Source: Candidatus Rokuibacteriota bacterium
GTDB lineage: Bacteria > Methylomirabilota > Methylomirabilia > Rokubacteriales > CSP1-6
Direction: 5' to 3'
Length of the DNA stretch: 53,500 nucleotides
Assembly (NCBI GenBank): GCA_030647435.1
Contig: JAUSJX010000106.1
Location: 1 to 53,500, forward strand
Both the position numbers and the translations under genes were made by a program. Positions 40,046 to 49,052 of the stretch are shown here, in pieces. Below the pieces are notes generated by a model. That model saw nothing but the letters and a program-made list of their open reading frames with translations. It made no database searches and had not been told where the DNA came from. Numbering within the stretch: position 1 is the stretch's first letter; each line of letters starts with the position of its first letter.

Positions 40046-41806
40046 ATGGCCGACATTCTCCGCATCGCCAACTGCAGCGGGTTCTACGGCGACCGGCTGT
40101 CGGCCGCGCGGGAGATGGTCGAGGGCGGGCCCATCGACGTGCTGACGGGCGACTACCTGGCCGAGCTGACCATGGCGATCCTCTACAAGAGCCGCGCGAA
40201 GAAGCCGGAGACGGGCTACGCGACGACCTTCGTGACCCAGATGGAGCAGGTGCTGGGCGCCTGCCTCGCCAAGGGGATCAAGGTCGTGGCGAACGCGGGC
40301 GGGCTCAACCCCGCGGGCTGCGCCGCGGCGGTGCAGGCCGTCGCGGACAAGCAGGGGCTCAAGCCGAAGATCGCCTACGTCACCGGCGACGACGTGCTGG
40401 ACAAGCTCGACGAGTGGCAGCGGGCGGGCCACGCGCTGGCGCACCTCGACCGAGGCCGTCCGTTAAATGATCTGCGCGCGCCCGTCGTCACCGCCAACGC
40501 CTACCTCGGCGGCTGGGGCATCGCCCTAGCGCTGGCCCAGGGCGCCGACGTCGTCATCACCGGCCGCGTTACGGATGCCGCGCTGGCGCTCGGCCCCGCG
40601 GCGTGGAGGTTCGGCTGGAAGCGCGACGACTGGGACCGCCTCGCGGCGGGCGTCGTCTGCGGGCACATCCTGGAATGCGGCGCCCAGTGCTGCGGCGGCA
40701 ACTACTCCTTCTTCCAGGAAGTGCCGACGTACACGAAGATCGGCTTCCCCGTGGCGGAGATGGAGGCCTCCGGCGAGTTCGTCGTCACCAAGCACCCAGG
40801 CACGGGCGGCCTCGTCTCCGTCGGCACCATCACGGCCCAGCTCCTCTACGAGATCGGCGGGCCGCGCTATCTCAACCCCGACGTGACCGCGCGCTTCGAC
40901 TCGATTCGTCTCGCCCAGGACGGACCCGATCGCGTGCGCGTGAGGAGCGTGAAGGGCGAGCCGCCGCCGCCCGACACGAAGCTCTGTCTCAACTACTTCG
41001 GCGGCTACCGGAACACCATGACCTTCGTGCTGACGGGGCTCGATATCCCCGAGAAGGCCAAGCTCATCGAGGACACCTTCTGGGGCATGGTGGGCGGGCG
41101 CGAGCGCTTCGCGGAAGTCGCGGTCTCCCTGCGGCGCTCGGACCAGGAGGACCCCGAGTCGAACGAGTCGGCGCAGGCCCTGCTCAAGATCACCGTGAAG
41201 GATCCCGACGGCGCCAAGGTGGGGCGCGCCTGGTCGAACCGCGCGATCGAGATGGCGCTCGCGCACTACCCCGGCTTCCACATGACCTCGCCGCCGACCG
41301 AAGAGACGGCCTACGCCGTGTACTGGCCGGCGCTGGTGCCGTCGCGGATGATCGAGCAGGTGGTGCACGTGGGTGGGCGCGCGATCGCCATTCCGCCAAC
41401 GATGAGCGAGGGCCGAGACATGGCCTCCGCACTTCCCCAATCCGCGGCTGTTCCGCCGCCGCCGGGCGCCAAGACGGTCCGGGCGCCGCTCGGGCGGGTT
41501 GTGGGAGCGCGCTCGGGAGACAAGGGCGGCAACGCCAATGTCGGCGTCTGGGCGCGCACTCCCGAGGCGTATGCGTGGCTCTGCTGGTTCCTGACCGCCG
41601 AGCGGCTCAGCCAGCTCCTGCCCGAGGCGCGCGGCCTCGAGGTCGAGCGCTACCTCCTGCCCAATCTCCATGCGGTCAACTTCGTGATCCAGCGTCTGCT
41701 CGGTGAGGGGGTGTCGGCCTCGACGCGGAGCGATCCCCAGGCCAAGAGCCTGGGCGAGTACCTGCGCGCCAAGGTCGTGGACGTCCCGGAAACGCTCCTC
41801 GGTTGA
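40046..41806 (+). CDS. AtuA/DUF1446 family protein
   Basis: 586 residues beginning MADILRIANCSGFYGDRLSA. Blocks DVLTGDYLAELTMAIL, GIKVVANAGGLNPAGCAAAV, GADVVITGRVTDAALALGPA and ILECGAQCCGGNYSFF match DUF1446, the family of AtuA from acyclic terpene utilisation in Pseudomonas. The C-terminal 110 residues (VVGARSGDKGGNANVGVWAR onward) form the second conserved AtuA-like domain, here fused. It probably takes part in breakdown of branched or hydroxy-acyl-CoA compounds; the biochemical activity is not established. TTGA overlap with xthA downstream. Confidence 0.85.
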   Translation: MADILRIANCSGFYGDRLSAAREMVEGGPIDVLTGDYLAELTMAILYKSRAKKPETGYATTFVTQMEQVLGACLAKGIKVVANAGGLNPAGCAAAVQAVADKQGLKPKIAYVTGDDVLDKLDEWQRAGHALAHLDRGRPLNDLRAPVVTANAYLGGWGIALALAQGADVVITGRVTDAALALGPAAWRFGWKRDDWDRLAAGVVCGHILECGAQCCGGNYSFFQEVPTYTKIGFPVAEMEASGEFVVTKHPGTGGLVSVGTITAQLLYEIGGPRYLNPDVTARFDSIRLAQDGPDRVRVRSVKGEPPPPDTKLCLNYFGGYRNTMTFVLTGLDIPEKAKLIEDTFWGMVGGRERFAEVAVSLRRSDQEDPESNESAQALLKITVKDPDGAKVGRAWSNRAIEMALAHYPGFHMTSPPTEETAYAVYWPALVPSRMIEQVVHVGGRAIAIPPTMSEGRDMASALPQSAAVPPPPGAKTVRAPLGRVVGARSGDKGGNANVGVWARTPEAYAWLCWFLTAERLSQLLPEARGLEVERYLLPNLHAVNFVIQRLLGEGVSASTRSDPQAKSLGEYLRAKVVDVPETLLG

Positions 41807-42567
41807 AGCTCATCTCCTGGAACGTCAACGGTATCCGCGCGGCCTGGAAGAAGGGGCTGCCCGAGTTCGTCGCCGCTTCGAGCCCCGACGTGCTCTGCGT
41901 CCAGGAGACCAAGATCCAGGAGGACCAGATCACGCCGGAGATGAAGGACCTAAGCGGCTATCGATCCTACTGGAGCGTGGCGGAGAAGAAGGGCTATAGC
42001 GGCGTGGCGACCTACAGCAAGCCCGAGCCGCTCGCGGTCGCCACGGCCTTCGGCTCGCCGGTCCTCGACGCCGAGGGGCGAATCGTCCACGCCGAGTATC
42101 CCGACTTCCACCTCTTCAATGTCTATTTCCCCAACAGCGGCATGGGCCCGGAGCGCCTCGCCCACAAGCTCGCCTTCTACGACGAGTTCCTGGCCCTCAC
42201 CGAGCGCCTCCGTTCCGCGGGCAAGGGCATCATCGTGTGCGGCGACGTCAACACCGCGCACACCGAGATCGACCTTGCGCGCCCCAAGGAGAACGAGAAG
42301 AGCCCGGGCTTCATGCTGATCGAGCGGGAGTGGGTGTCGAAGCTCGTCGTCCACGGTTACCACGACACCTTCCGGATCTTCGTGAGCGAGCCGGGCCACT
42401 ACACCTGGTGGGACATGCGACGGGTAGGCGCGCGAGCCCGCAACGTCGGCTGGCGCATCGACTACTTCTTCGTCTCCGAAGAGCTGCGCGGCAGGGTCAA
42501 GGCCGCCGGGATCCTGCCCCACGTCCAGGGCTCGGACCACTGCCCGATCACGCTGGAGCTCGCGTGA
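41803..42567 (+). CDS. xthA: Exodeoxyribonuclease III
   Basis: 254 residues from TTG 41803 (MKLISWNVNGIRAAWKKGLP). EEP-fold motifs: CVQETKIQEDQ (Glu), VYFPNSGMG, VCGDVNTAHTEIDLARP (Asp, Asn), and GSDHCPITLEL (Asp-His). It is an AP endonuclease / 3'-5' exonuclease of base-excision repair. The start codon overlaps the AtuA stop. Confidence 0.93.
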   Translation: MKLISWNVNGIRAAWKKGLPEFVAASSPDVLCVQETKIQEDQITPEMKDLSGYRSYWSVAEKKGYSGVATYSKPEPLAVATAFGSPVLDAEGRIVHAEYPDFHLFNVYFPNSGMGPERLAHKLAFYDEFLALTERLRSAGKGIIVCGDVNTAHTEIDLARPKENEKSPGFMLIEREWVSKLVVHGYHDTFRIFVSEPGHYTWWDMRRVGARARNVGWRIDYFFVSEELRGRVKAAGILPHVQGSDHCPITLELA

Positions 42568-42573
42568 CCCCGC

Positions 42574-42966
42574 TTACGGCTTGACGATCAGGTCGATCTC
42601 GACGAGGGCGCTCAGCGCCAGGCCTGTGACGCCGACGCAGGTGCGAGCGGGCAGGCGCCCGGGCGTGAAGTACGTCACGTAGACCCCGTTCATCGCCGCG
42701 TAGTCCTGGAAGTCGACAAGGTAGACCCGCGCGAAGACGGCGCGGTCGAGGCTCGTGCCCGCGCCCGTGAGCACGGCTTGGAGATTTTTCATCACCTGAT
42801 GCGTCTGCTCGACGATGCCGCCCGGCACGAGCCTGTCGCCGGTCTTGGGATCCGACGGCATCTGGCCCGTGACGAAGAGGTAGTCGCCCGCGCGGACGGC
42901 GTGGCTGTAGGGCGCCGTAGGCGGCGGCGGCGGCGCGCCCGGCACCATCAGGAACTCGAGGTCCAT
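42574..42966 (-). CDS. RidA family protein
   Basis: 130 residues from ATG 42966. YjgF/YER057c/UK114 fold: TAPYSHAVRAGDYLFVTGQM, VEQTHQVMKNLQAVL, and GRLPARTCVGVTGLALSALV with the conserved Arg. RidA enzymes deaminate reactive enamine/imine intermediates. Convergent with xthA. Confidence 0.88.
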   Translation of the reverse strand: MDLEFLMVPGAPPPPPTAPYSHAVRAGDYLFVTGQMPSDPKTGDRLVPGGIVEQTHQVMKNLQAVLTGAGTSLDRAVFARVYLVDFQDYAAMNGVYVTYFTPGRLPARTCVGVTGLALSALVEIDLIVKP

Positions 42967-43142
42967 GGCCCGGGAGTCTAGCACCGTCCGGTCATGTACG
43001 ACTCGGGCGGGCCGGACGGGACGCGTTTCGTGGCCCTGGTGCGTCCGCACTAGAAAAAGGGGCGGAATGACGGATGGTCAAAACTCCACCTTCCCGGCGA
43101 GAATGAGGAGACGCTGGGACTCCAGACCAAGGAGGTGTCGCT

Positions 43143-43496
43143 ATGAGCCTGCACCACGATCTCTTGGCCGAGCTCGAGCTGACGATGGTTCCCTCGCTGA
43201 GGATCCGCCCGGCGCGGGGCATGTATGTGCCCGCGAGCGAGCTGGCGAAGGCGGCCACCCGAAGCGGGTCATGCCGCCGGCGCTTCTGGTGCGGGATCAA
43301 GAAGCAGGAGGTGGAGGTCGAGTTCGAGACGAAGCGATTTCTCGGGTTCCCGCGCCTCGTCGGCGTGAAGCGCTGCAGCGTGTTCGACGAGCCGGAGAAA
43401 GCGGCCTGTGGTCGCCACTGCCTGGACTCGAAGTTCCGCCGGCAGTGGCCGTTCGCCCTGCCCACGGCTGACCATCGGCGCCCGCTCGGGGGCTAG
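43143..43496 (+). CDS. Small Cys-rich conserved protein of unknown function
   Basis: 117 residues with an ideal ribosome-binding site (AAGGAGGT, 43129-43136; 6-nt spacing). Cysteines occur in SCRRRFWCG, VKRCSVFD and ACGRHCLD, spaced as two potential metal-binding pairs around a beta-rich centre (KQEVEVEFETKRFLG). I do not recognise a named family. No signal peptide. Confidence 0.6.
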   Translation: MSLHHDLLAELELTMVPSLRIRPARGMYVPASELAKAATRSGSCRRRFWCGIKKQEVEVEFETKRFLGFPRLVGVKRCSVFDEPEKAACGRHCLDSKFRRQWPFALPTADHRRPLGG

Positions 43497-43508
43497 CCGG
43501 CGCGGCGG

Positions 43509-44027
43509 CTACGCCGGATCCAGCCCCACGATCTCGTTGAACCGTCCGAAGCCGATGTAGAGCGTCGTGTGGGCGACCAGCTCGATGATCTCGGCCTCCG
43601 AGAAGTGCTGGCGCATCTCCGACCAGAGCGTGTCGTCGACTTTCTGGTGGTCGACGGCGAGCTTCTCGGCGAATCGGATGGCGGCCCGCTCCCGCGGGCT
43701 CAGGAGATCCGAGCTCTCGTCGTTGATCGCGGCGATCTTCGCTTCTGTCGCCCCCGCATGCCGTGCCCCGGCATAGCGCAGGGTGAGTCAGTATCGGCAG
43801 GCGTTGAGGCCGGCGATCTTGATCCGCACCAGCTCGCGGAGCACCGGATCGATCGCGCCCTCGCGCCCGAGCGCGGCGCGGAATGCGCCGAGCGCCTTGA
43901 AGACGGCCGGATTCTTCGCGTAGGTTCGCGTGCTCGCCGAGGTGCCGGTCTGGCGCTCGGCCTCCTCGCAGGCGTGCCGGATCTCGTCGTCGACCTCATG
44001 GATGTTCAGCGGCTCGATCCTCGCCAT
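43509..44027 (-). CDS. Selenocysteine-containing carboxymuconolactone decarboxylase / AhpD-like protein
   Basis: 172 residues when TGA 43790-43788 is read as Sec (Sec80). Start ATG 44027 with GGAGG upstream; real stop TAG at 43509. Upstream of the TGA the frame reads LRELVRIKIAGLNACRY; downstream it continues in the same frame as LTLRYAGARHAGATEAKIAA, the normal CMD/AhpD core, through to ETAEIIELVAH-type sequence (SEAEIIELVAHTTLYIGFGR). The family motif at this place is N-x-C-x-Y-C, so UGA replaces the second Cys: C77-x-x-U80. A hairpin follows the UGA (43757-43775). Likely a thiol/selenol-dependent peroxidase or reductase of the AhpD type. A plain nonsense mutation is the alternative, but its exact placement at Cys argues against it. 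Confidence 0.8.
43757..43790 (-). promoter_or_regulatory. UGA codon and candidate bacterial SECIS hairpin of the CMD selenoprotein
   Basis: On the minus strand, UGA (43790-43788) is followed 19 nt later by the loop GGGCA (43768-43764), held by a 7-bp stem (TATGCCG 43775-43769 with CGGCATG 43763-43757, last pair U-G). Distance and GG-starting loop fit bacterial SECIS rules. Confidence 0.65.
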
Positions 44028-44193
44028 CGTCGCCTCCTCATGGACTGCACGTAGATGATCGCCCAGCGCGGGCGGCCGAATGGCCGACCACCTGGCGCGC
44101 ACCATGATGCCCCAGCATGACCGGCAACGCCAGGTGTGCTACGCTTCCCGCGCTTGCCGGGCGACCGGATATCCCACAACGCGAGGTGCGACA

Positions 44194-44958
44194 GTGCGAC
44201 CGAACAAGATCAAGCAGATGTGGCGCGACGGGCGATGGGTCACCATGGGCTGGCTCTCGGTGTCCCATGGGTTCACCGCCGAGGTGATGGCCCGCCAGGG
44301 TTTCGACGCCCTGGTCGTGGACATGCAGCACGGGACCACCGACATGAGCGATCTCTGGCCGATGCTGCAGGCGATCTCGCAGACCGACACGGTGCCGGTG
44401 GTGCGGGTGGCGTGGAACGACCCGGCGACCATCATGAAATCGCTGGACCTCGGCGCGTACGGCATCCTCGTGCCGCTGATCAATACCGCCGAGGACGCGG
44501 CGAAGGCGGTGGCCGCGTGCCGCTATCCGCCGGTGGGCATGCGCTCGTCCGGGCCGGTGCGCGCCGTGCACTACGGCGGCGCCGACTACGTGGCCAAGGC
44601 GAACGACGAGATCGTCGTGATGGCGATGGTGGAGACGAAGGAAGGGCTCGCCAACCTGGACGCCATCTGCGCCACGCCCGGGCTCGACGCCGTCTACATC
44701 GGTCCCGCCGACCTATCGTTCGCGCTGGGCTTGCCGCCCGGCCCCGACAAGACCGACCCGGTGCACATGGCCGCGTGTGACAAGATCCGCGATACGGCGC
44801 ACAAGCACGGCATCAAGGCGTGCATGCACTGCGCGAGCGCGGCCTTCGCGGCCGGCGCGGTGAAGCGCGGCTTCGACCTCGTCATGCTCACGTCGGATCT
44901 GGCGTCGATGATCGCCGGGGTCCGCCGCCAGCTCGATGAGCTCAAGGCTCTGGTGTGA
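44194..44958 (+). CDS. HpcH/HpaI aldolase/citrate lyase family protein
   Basis: 254 residues from GTG 44194 (GAGGTG upstream). Family signatures: TMGWLSVSHGFTAEVMARQG, ALVVDMQHGTTD, ANLDAICATPGLDAVYIGPA then DLSFALG, and MVETKEGLANL with the metal-binding Glu. Class II pyruvate aldolases of this family cleave 4-hydroxy-2-oxo acids to pyruvate and an aldehyde. The metal ligands (Glu, Asp) and catalytic His region are present. Divergent from the CMD selenoprotein gene. Confidence 0.88.
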   Translation: MRPNKIKQMWRDGRWVTMGWLSVSHGFTAEVMARQGFDALVVDMQHGTTDMSDLWPMLQAISQTDTVPVVRVAWNDPATIMKSLDLGAYGILVPLINTAEDAAKAVAACRYPPVGMRSSGPVRAVHYGGADYVAKANDEIVVMAMVETKEGLANLDAICATPGLDAVYIGPADLSFALGLPPGPDKTDPVHMAACDKIRDTAHKHGIKACMHCASAAFAAGAVKRGFDLVMLTSDLASMIAGVRRQLDELKALV

Positions 44959-44969
44959 GCGGAGGCAAC

Positions 44970-45029
44970 ACCCGTTCTCAGTCATGACCCGCCGAGCCTG
45001 AAGGGCTTCCCCAGGGGTCTGCGGTGTCA
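44970..45029 (+). repeat. 60-bp direct repeat, left copy
   Basis: Aligns without gaps to 52515-52574 with 51 of 60 identical bases by my count (first 17 identical). Same orientation. Together the copies bound a 7.6-kb segment containing two PEP-CTERM genes, a hydrolase remnant and the grd cluster. The remaining intergenic DNA to 45512 has hairpins but no convincing gene. Confidence 0.65.
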
Positions 45030-45159
45030 GCGCGCGGCTCAGCTCGATCCCAAGCTGGGCGACAGCGAGCGAATCGACAGCGTGATCAGGGAGCTGGGCG
45101 GATAGGCTCGCCGCCGTCGCCCGCCCCGGGTGTCGAACCGGGCCGTTTCGGGGGTAGGG

Positions 45160-45234
45160 GCGGTTCGGAATCGTAAAGCTTTCCGTCAATCGCACAGTCA
45201 TCCGAGTGTTCGACTCCAGCCGAACTCCCCACCG
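45160..45234. other. Structured non-coding region of unknown role
   Basis: GGTTCGG near 45167 can pair with CCGAAC near 45220, enclosing an AAAGCTTT palindrome and a GTTCGACTCC segment that looks like a tRNA T-arm. No complete cloverleaf can be drawn. Seen: potential pairing only; function unknown. Confidence 0.2.
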
Positions 45235-45270
45235 GCCCCCCTGCCGCTGTCCTGATGCCGGCAGGGGGGC
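45235..45270. terminator. GC-rich hairpin
   Basis: GCCCCCCTGCCG (45235-45246) pairs perfectly with CGGCAGGGGGGC (45259-45270) across a 12-nt loop. It lies between the aldolase gene and the PEP-CTERM genes. A T7 run follows further on at 45318-45324. Confidence 0.45.
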
Positions 45271-45512
45271 GGAACGTCTCGCGTAATCAACCAGTTGGCT
45301 GATGCCCCCCCCTGGGCTTTTTTTGCCGTCGCAAACGGCCCTGGGTCAGTTGGGGATCTTTACATGTCGGCCGGGAGCGGTTTGCGCAGGTAGACGTATC
45401 GTACGGTCTCTAAAGTGTTTTCTTAATCTGGCACCCCTTGTGCTCCCCAAAACCTTGGACGCGTTGTCTCGTCACGCCACAACGAACTGGACTCCTTGCG
45501 GGGGGAATAGTC

Positions 45513-46193
45513 ATGAGGAGACTGCTGGCGCTTGGGCTTCTCGTATGCGCGATGACGGCTGTTCAGGCCGAAGGCGCTGTGATCGTCACGAGCGATAAGG
45601 TGACCTTCCTCACCTCCACCGGCGCAACCAGTGCCACCGGTCCGCTGCCCGACCTCGGCACAGCCACACCACAGCCTGTTACCGTCGGATCCATCACGTT
45701 CAGCTCGCCGCCGCCCAGCACTGTCGTCATCGGTGTGGCCGGGCATGGGATTCTCGATTGGACGACGCTTCTGCCCGGAAACGATATCGCCATCAACGCC
45801 GTCGAGAACCTCAACATGGTGTCGGCCGCGCCCGTTTTCGCAATGGGTTTCGATTTCGTCGAGCCGGCCCTTGGTGGCAGCACCACCGACACCTGCTTCG
45901 TGGCGATCTGCACGGATTCGACCTTCGCGGTCACCGTGAAGAACGGATCGACGATTATCCACGCCTTCACGTTCAACGCCGCGGACGATGTCGCGGCGTT
46001 CGTCGGCGTGTGGTCGTCGGACGCCTTCGATCGCCTCGAAATCCGCGAGCTCAACAATACTATCGACGACGAATTCTGGGGCCAAGTCTATACGGGTGAC
46101 CGCCCCCTGCCCGCCGTCCCAGCGCCCATGACGCTCGCCCTGTTGGGCGCCGGTCTTGCCGGTCTCGGCCTGATGCGCCGGTGCGCGCGCTGA
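45513..46193 (+). CDS. PEP-CTERM-like secreted protein
   Basis: 226 residues from ATG 45513. Signal peptide MRRLLALGLLVCAMTAVQAE, a beta-rich body with one C-F-V-A-I-C pair, and a C-terminal sorting tail PAPMTLALLGAGLAGLGLMR followed by RCAR: a Pro-containing variant of the PEP-CTERM tripartite signal (motif, membrane helix, basic end). Expected to be processed by an exosortase and placed at the cell surface; no exosortase gene is in the window. Codon use is slightly less GC-biased than its neighbours. Confidence 0.75.
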   Translation: MRRLLALGLLVCAMTAVQAEGAVIVTSDKVTFLTSTGATSATGPLPDLGTATPQPVTVGSITFSSPPPSTVVIGVAGHGILDWTTLLPGNDIAINAVENLNMVSAAPVFAMGFDFVEPALGGSTTDTCFVAICTDSTFAVTVKNGSTIIHAFTFNAADDVAAFVGVWSSDAFDRLEIRELNNTIDDEFWGQVYTGDRPLPAVPAPMTLALLGAGLAGLGLMRRCAR

Positions 46194-46346
46194 GACCGCT
46201 GGTGCCGGACATCGACTAGGCTCGGCCCATAGCAGTTCGTATCGGCAGTGTTTTTCAATGATTGTCCGCTGGCACTAGACTTGCCGGCCAGTCGCCGGGC
46301 GCATCATGAACTCGACGACCTGCCGCTTCATCGAGGAGGATGAGAT

Positions 46347-47072
46347 ATGGCTCTCAGATCATTGACCCTGGGGTTTGCTGTCGTGGTGGGGGTCGGGGCG
46401 GTTCTACTTTCGACCGAGGCGGGCGCCGTACCGGTCACGAACCCGAGCTTCGAGGCCGTCCAGATCGGCTCACCGTTCTTCTCGACGAACGTCGCCGATG
46501 TTCCGGGCTGGACGCGCTCCGGTGCGGCGGGTGACGCGGCAGTGTGGCATGTCGGCTATGTAGACGGGGGTGGAAGCATTACGGTCGCCGGCGAGGGCAA
46601 TCAGTTCGTCACCCTCGGCGGCGGAGCCAGCGGATCGGTGGGCGAGACGCACTGGTCGCAGACGATCGGTGGCTTCGTGCCGGGGCTGGACTACGCGCTG
46701 AGCTTCATGATGGCGACCGAGCACGGCACGGACCTGCCGGAATTCGCCATTTCACAAACCATCACGGTCTCACTCCTTTCGGGCTCCGATACAGCCGCGC
46801 AGTCATTCACGGAGGATGCGCCTGACGGCGCGAACTATTGGCGAGTCTGGGTGACGAAGCTCATGGTGTTCCACGCGACGGATTCAACCGTTACGCTGGA
46901 TTTCGGTTCCATCACGCCATTTGACGTCGGCCTGGACAACGTGCGCATCGACGCGGCGGCGGTCCCTGAACCCGGCTCCCTGCTTTTGCTCGGCATCGGA
47001 CTGGCGGCCCTCGTGCTGTCGAGCGCAGGCGCTCGTCTCACCCGCGCGGCGTGGAGGTGCGGTCGCCCGTAA
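46347..47072 (+). CDS. PEP-CTERM sorting domain protein
   Basis: 241 residues, GAGGAGG upstream of ATG 46347. Signal peptide MALRSLTLGFAVVVGVGAVL, then a carbohydrate-binding-like beta sandwich (VPVTNPSFEAVQIG, PGWTRSG, FDVGLDNVRIDA), ending with the classic VPEPGSLLLLGIGLAALVLS tail and a basic end. The body resembles the PEP-CTERM 'DUF642/choice-of-anchor' type proteins. Exported and anchored via exosortase. Likely co-regulated with the similar gene upstream. Confidence 0.85.
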   Translation: MALRSLTLGFAVVVGVGAVLLSTEAGAVPVTNPSFEAVQIGSPFFSTNVADVPGWTRSGAAGDAAVWHVGYVDGGGSITVAGEGNQFVTLGGGASGSVGETHWSQTIGGFVPGLDYALSFMMATEHGTDLPEFAISQTITVSLLSGSDTAAQSFTEDAPDGANYWRVWVTKLMVFHATDSTVTLDFGSITPFDVGLDNVRIDAAAVPEPGSLLLLGIGLAALVLSSAGARLTRAAWRCGRP

Positions 47073-47532
47073 GGGCTGCTCCCGCCCCTGAGTCCTGAGT
47101 GCCGATCAGGCGCGCGCGTGCCGCGCGGCGAATCGCTCGATCCGCGCTCACACCGCCGTCGTGCTCGCCGTAGAGCACCAGGACCGGCGCTTTCACGCCC
47201 TTCGCCTCGGCGGAGAAGTCCGTCTTGTGAAAGGCGGTGAAGTAGTGTGAGAACGCGTCCGGCGTCGCCGTCCGCCGCGCATGCTGGAGGATGTGGGCGG
47301 TCACGGTCGGCGCGAGGCGCTGGCCGGGCGAGCCCTCGATCACCGTTCTCGCGGCCGCATCGTCGCGGACGACGCTCTCGAACATCCGTGCGACCTCCGG
47401 CGGGAACGGCACGCCGCTCGCGGGCACCGGGGTCACGCCGACGATCGTCCGCACTCGCCCGCCGGCGTCCACCGCCACGCGCTGCGCGGCCATGCCGCCC
47501 ATTAGGGCTACGATCGCCGCTTGGCCATGGGT
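47038..47532 (-). pseudogene. Alpha/beta hydrolase remnant
   Basis: A frame opening after TAA near 47535 reads AAIVALMGGMAAQRVAVDAG, then PFPPEVARMFESVV and APVLVLYGEHDGGVSADRAI. This is the middle of an alpha/beta hydrolase. The nucleophile elbow (normally G-H-S-M-G-G) is reduced to A-L-M-G-G without Ser, the N-terminal half is missing, and the C terminus lacks the His region. It overlaps the 3' end of the PEP-CTERM gene on the other strand. Clearly decayed. Confidence 0.6.
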
Positions 47533-47705
47533 GCCGTGTTACAGCGCTGTCGCTCATGAGCTGGGAAGATCCCCCGAAACCTCGGCTGGCGTACAATGCT
47601 TGGCGAGCCGCCGCCGAAGGCGAGACGGGCGACTCTGGCAATGCAGTGGCAACGTCCGCAAAGCGTGAGAGCGAACCGCGGCCGAGCAATCACGGGAGAC
47701 ACGCC

Positions 47706-49052
47706 ATGACCACTCCGATACGCATCGCCCACTACCTCAACCAGTTCTTCGCCGGCATCGGCGGGGAGGAGCGCGCAGACGTCGGCGTGTCCGTGCGGGA
47801 GGGGCCGGTGGGCCCGGGCCGCGCGCTCCAGGCCGCTCTGGGCGACGCGGCGCGGGTGGTGGGCACCGTGATCTGCGGCGACAACTTCATCAACGAGAGC
47901 CCGGAAGCGGCGCTGGCGGCCATCGTCGCGCATCTGCGCGAGCTGGCGCCCGACGTGGTGGTGGCGGGGCCGGCTTTCGGCTCCGGGCGCTACGGCCTGG
48001 CCTGCGGCATGGTCTGCCGCGCGGCGCGGGAAGCGGAGCTCCCGGCTGTGACCGCCATGCATCCCGAGAACCCCGGCGCCCTCGCCTACCGGCGGGAAAT
48101 CATCATCGTCCCCGCCGGCGAAAGCTCCACGTCCATGCAGCCGGCGCTGGCGGGGTTGGCACGGCTCGCCCTCAAGCTCGGCCGCGGCGAGCCGCTCGGG
48201 CCCGCGGAGATCGAGGGCTACATTTCCCAGGGTACCCGCCTGGTCTGGGACCGCGGCCGCCCCGGCTACCAGCGCGCGCTCGACATGCTGCTGGCCAAGC
48301 TCCACGGCCGGCCCTTCGTCAGCGAGGTGCCGTTCCGCGCCCCCGAGCGCGTGACGCCGGCCCTTCCCATCGCCGATCTCTCGCGGGCGCGCATCGCCAT
48401 GGTCACGACGGGCGGGCTCGTGCGCAAGGGCAACCCGGACAAGCAGGTGGCGGCCAATGCCACGCGCTACCACCGCCATTCGGTGAAGGACCTCGAGGCC
48501 CTGACCCCGGAAGGCTGGGAGGCCTACCACGCCGGCTACTTCAACCACATCGTCAACCGGAATCCGAACTATATCCTGCCCCTGTCCTTCCTGCGCGACC
48601 TCGAGGGCAAGGGGCAGATCGGGCGGGTGCACGAGTCGATGTACGCGCTGCCCGGCGTCTCGACGCCGGTGGCCATGGCGCGCCAGCTCGGGCGCGCGAT
48701 CGCGGAAGATCTCAAGGCGGGTGGGGTGGAGGGGGTGCTCCTCGTCGCCACCTGAGGCACCTGTAATCGTTGCGGCGCAACGATAGCCAAGGAGATCGAG
48801 CGGGCCGGGATCCCGGTGGGGATGATCTCGGCCATCTACACCTTCGCGATGACCACGGGCGCCAACCGGGTGATTCGCGGCGCCCGCATCGAGCATGTCT
48901 GCGGCGATCCGAGCCTGGGGCCGGAGAAGGACTACGCCTACGGGATGCGCATCGTCCGGAAGGCTCTCGAAGCGCTCACCGTCCCGGTGATGGGACCCAC
49001 CCTCTTCGACCCCCAGGCGGGGGACATCCAGGAGCCGAGCCATGCGTCTTGA
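47706..49052 (+). CDS. grdB: Glycine/sarcosine/betaine reductase component B, selenoprotein subunit (GrdB-like)
   Basis: 448 residues with Sec350 at TGA 48753-48755. The N terminus IRIAHYLNQFFAGIGGEERA, VREGPVGPGRAL, GTVICGDNFINE and VAGPAFGSGRYGLACG are classic GrdB. After the UGA the frame continues GTCNRCGATIAKEIERAGIP and TTGANRVIRGARIEHVCGDP, the conserved GrdB C terminus, so A-T-U-G-T-C matches the family Sec motif. TGA at 48755 alone would give a non-functional 349-residue product. In Clostridia this subunit with GrdE activates the substrate amine and passes a carboxymethyl group to the Sec of GrdA. Start ATG 47706 (GGGAGA upstream). A strong SECIS-like hairpin follows the UGA. Confidence 0.92.
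48753..48784 (+). promoter_or_regulatory. UGA codon and SECIS-like hairpin of grdB
   Basis: UGA at 48753-48755; 18 nt later a GGC triloop (48774-48776) closed by a perfect 8-bp stem, ATCGTTGC (48766-48773) with GCAACGAT (48777-48784). This position and loop suit SelB-dependent selenocysteine insertion. Confidence 0.8.

Noticed and set aside
45000-45106. Short frame ending LGDSERIDSVIRELGG before TAG
   Set aside because: Looks protein-like but is too short and has no start or recognised family; it could be a fragment but cannot be supported.
45120-45235. Possible tRNA or tmRNA end (GTTCGACTCC and GGTTCGACACCC-like segments on either strand)
   Set aside because: T-loop lengths and stems do not fit and no acceptor, D or anticodon arms can be drawn.
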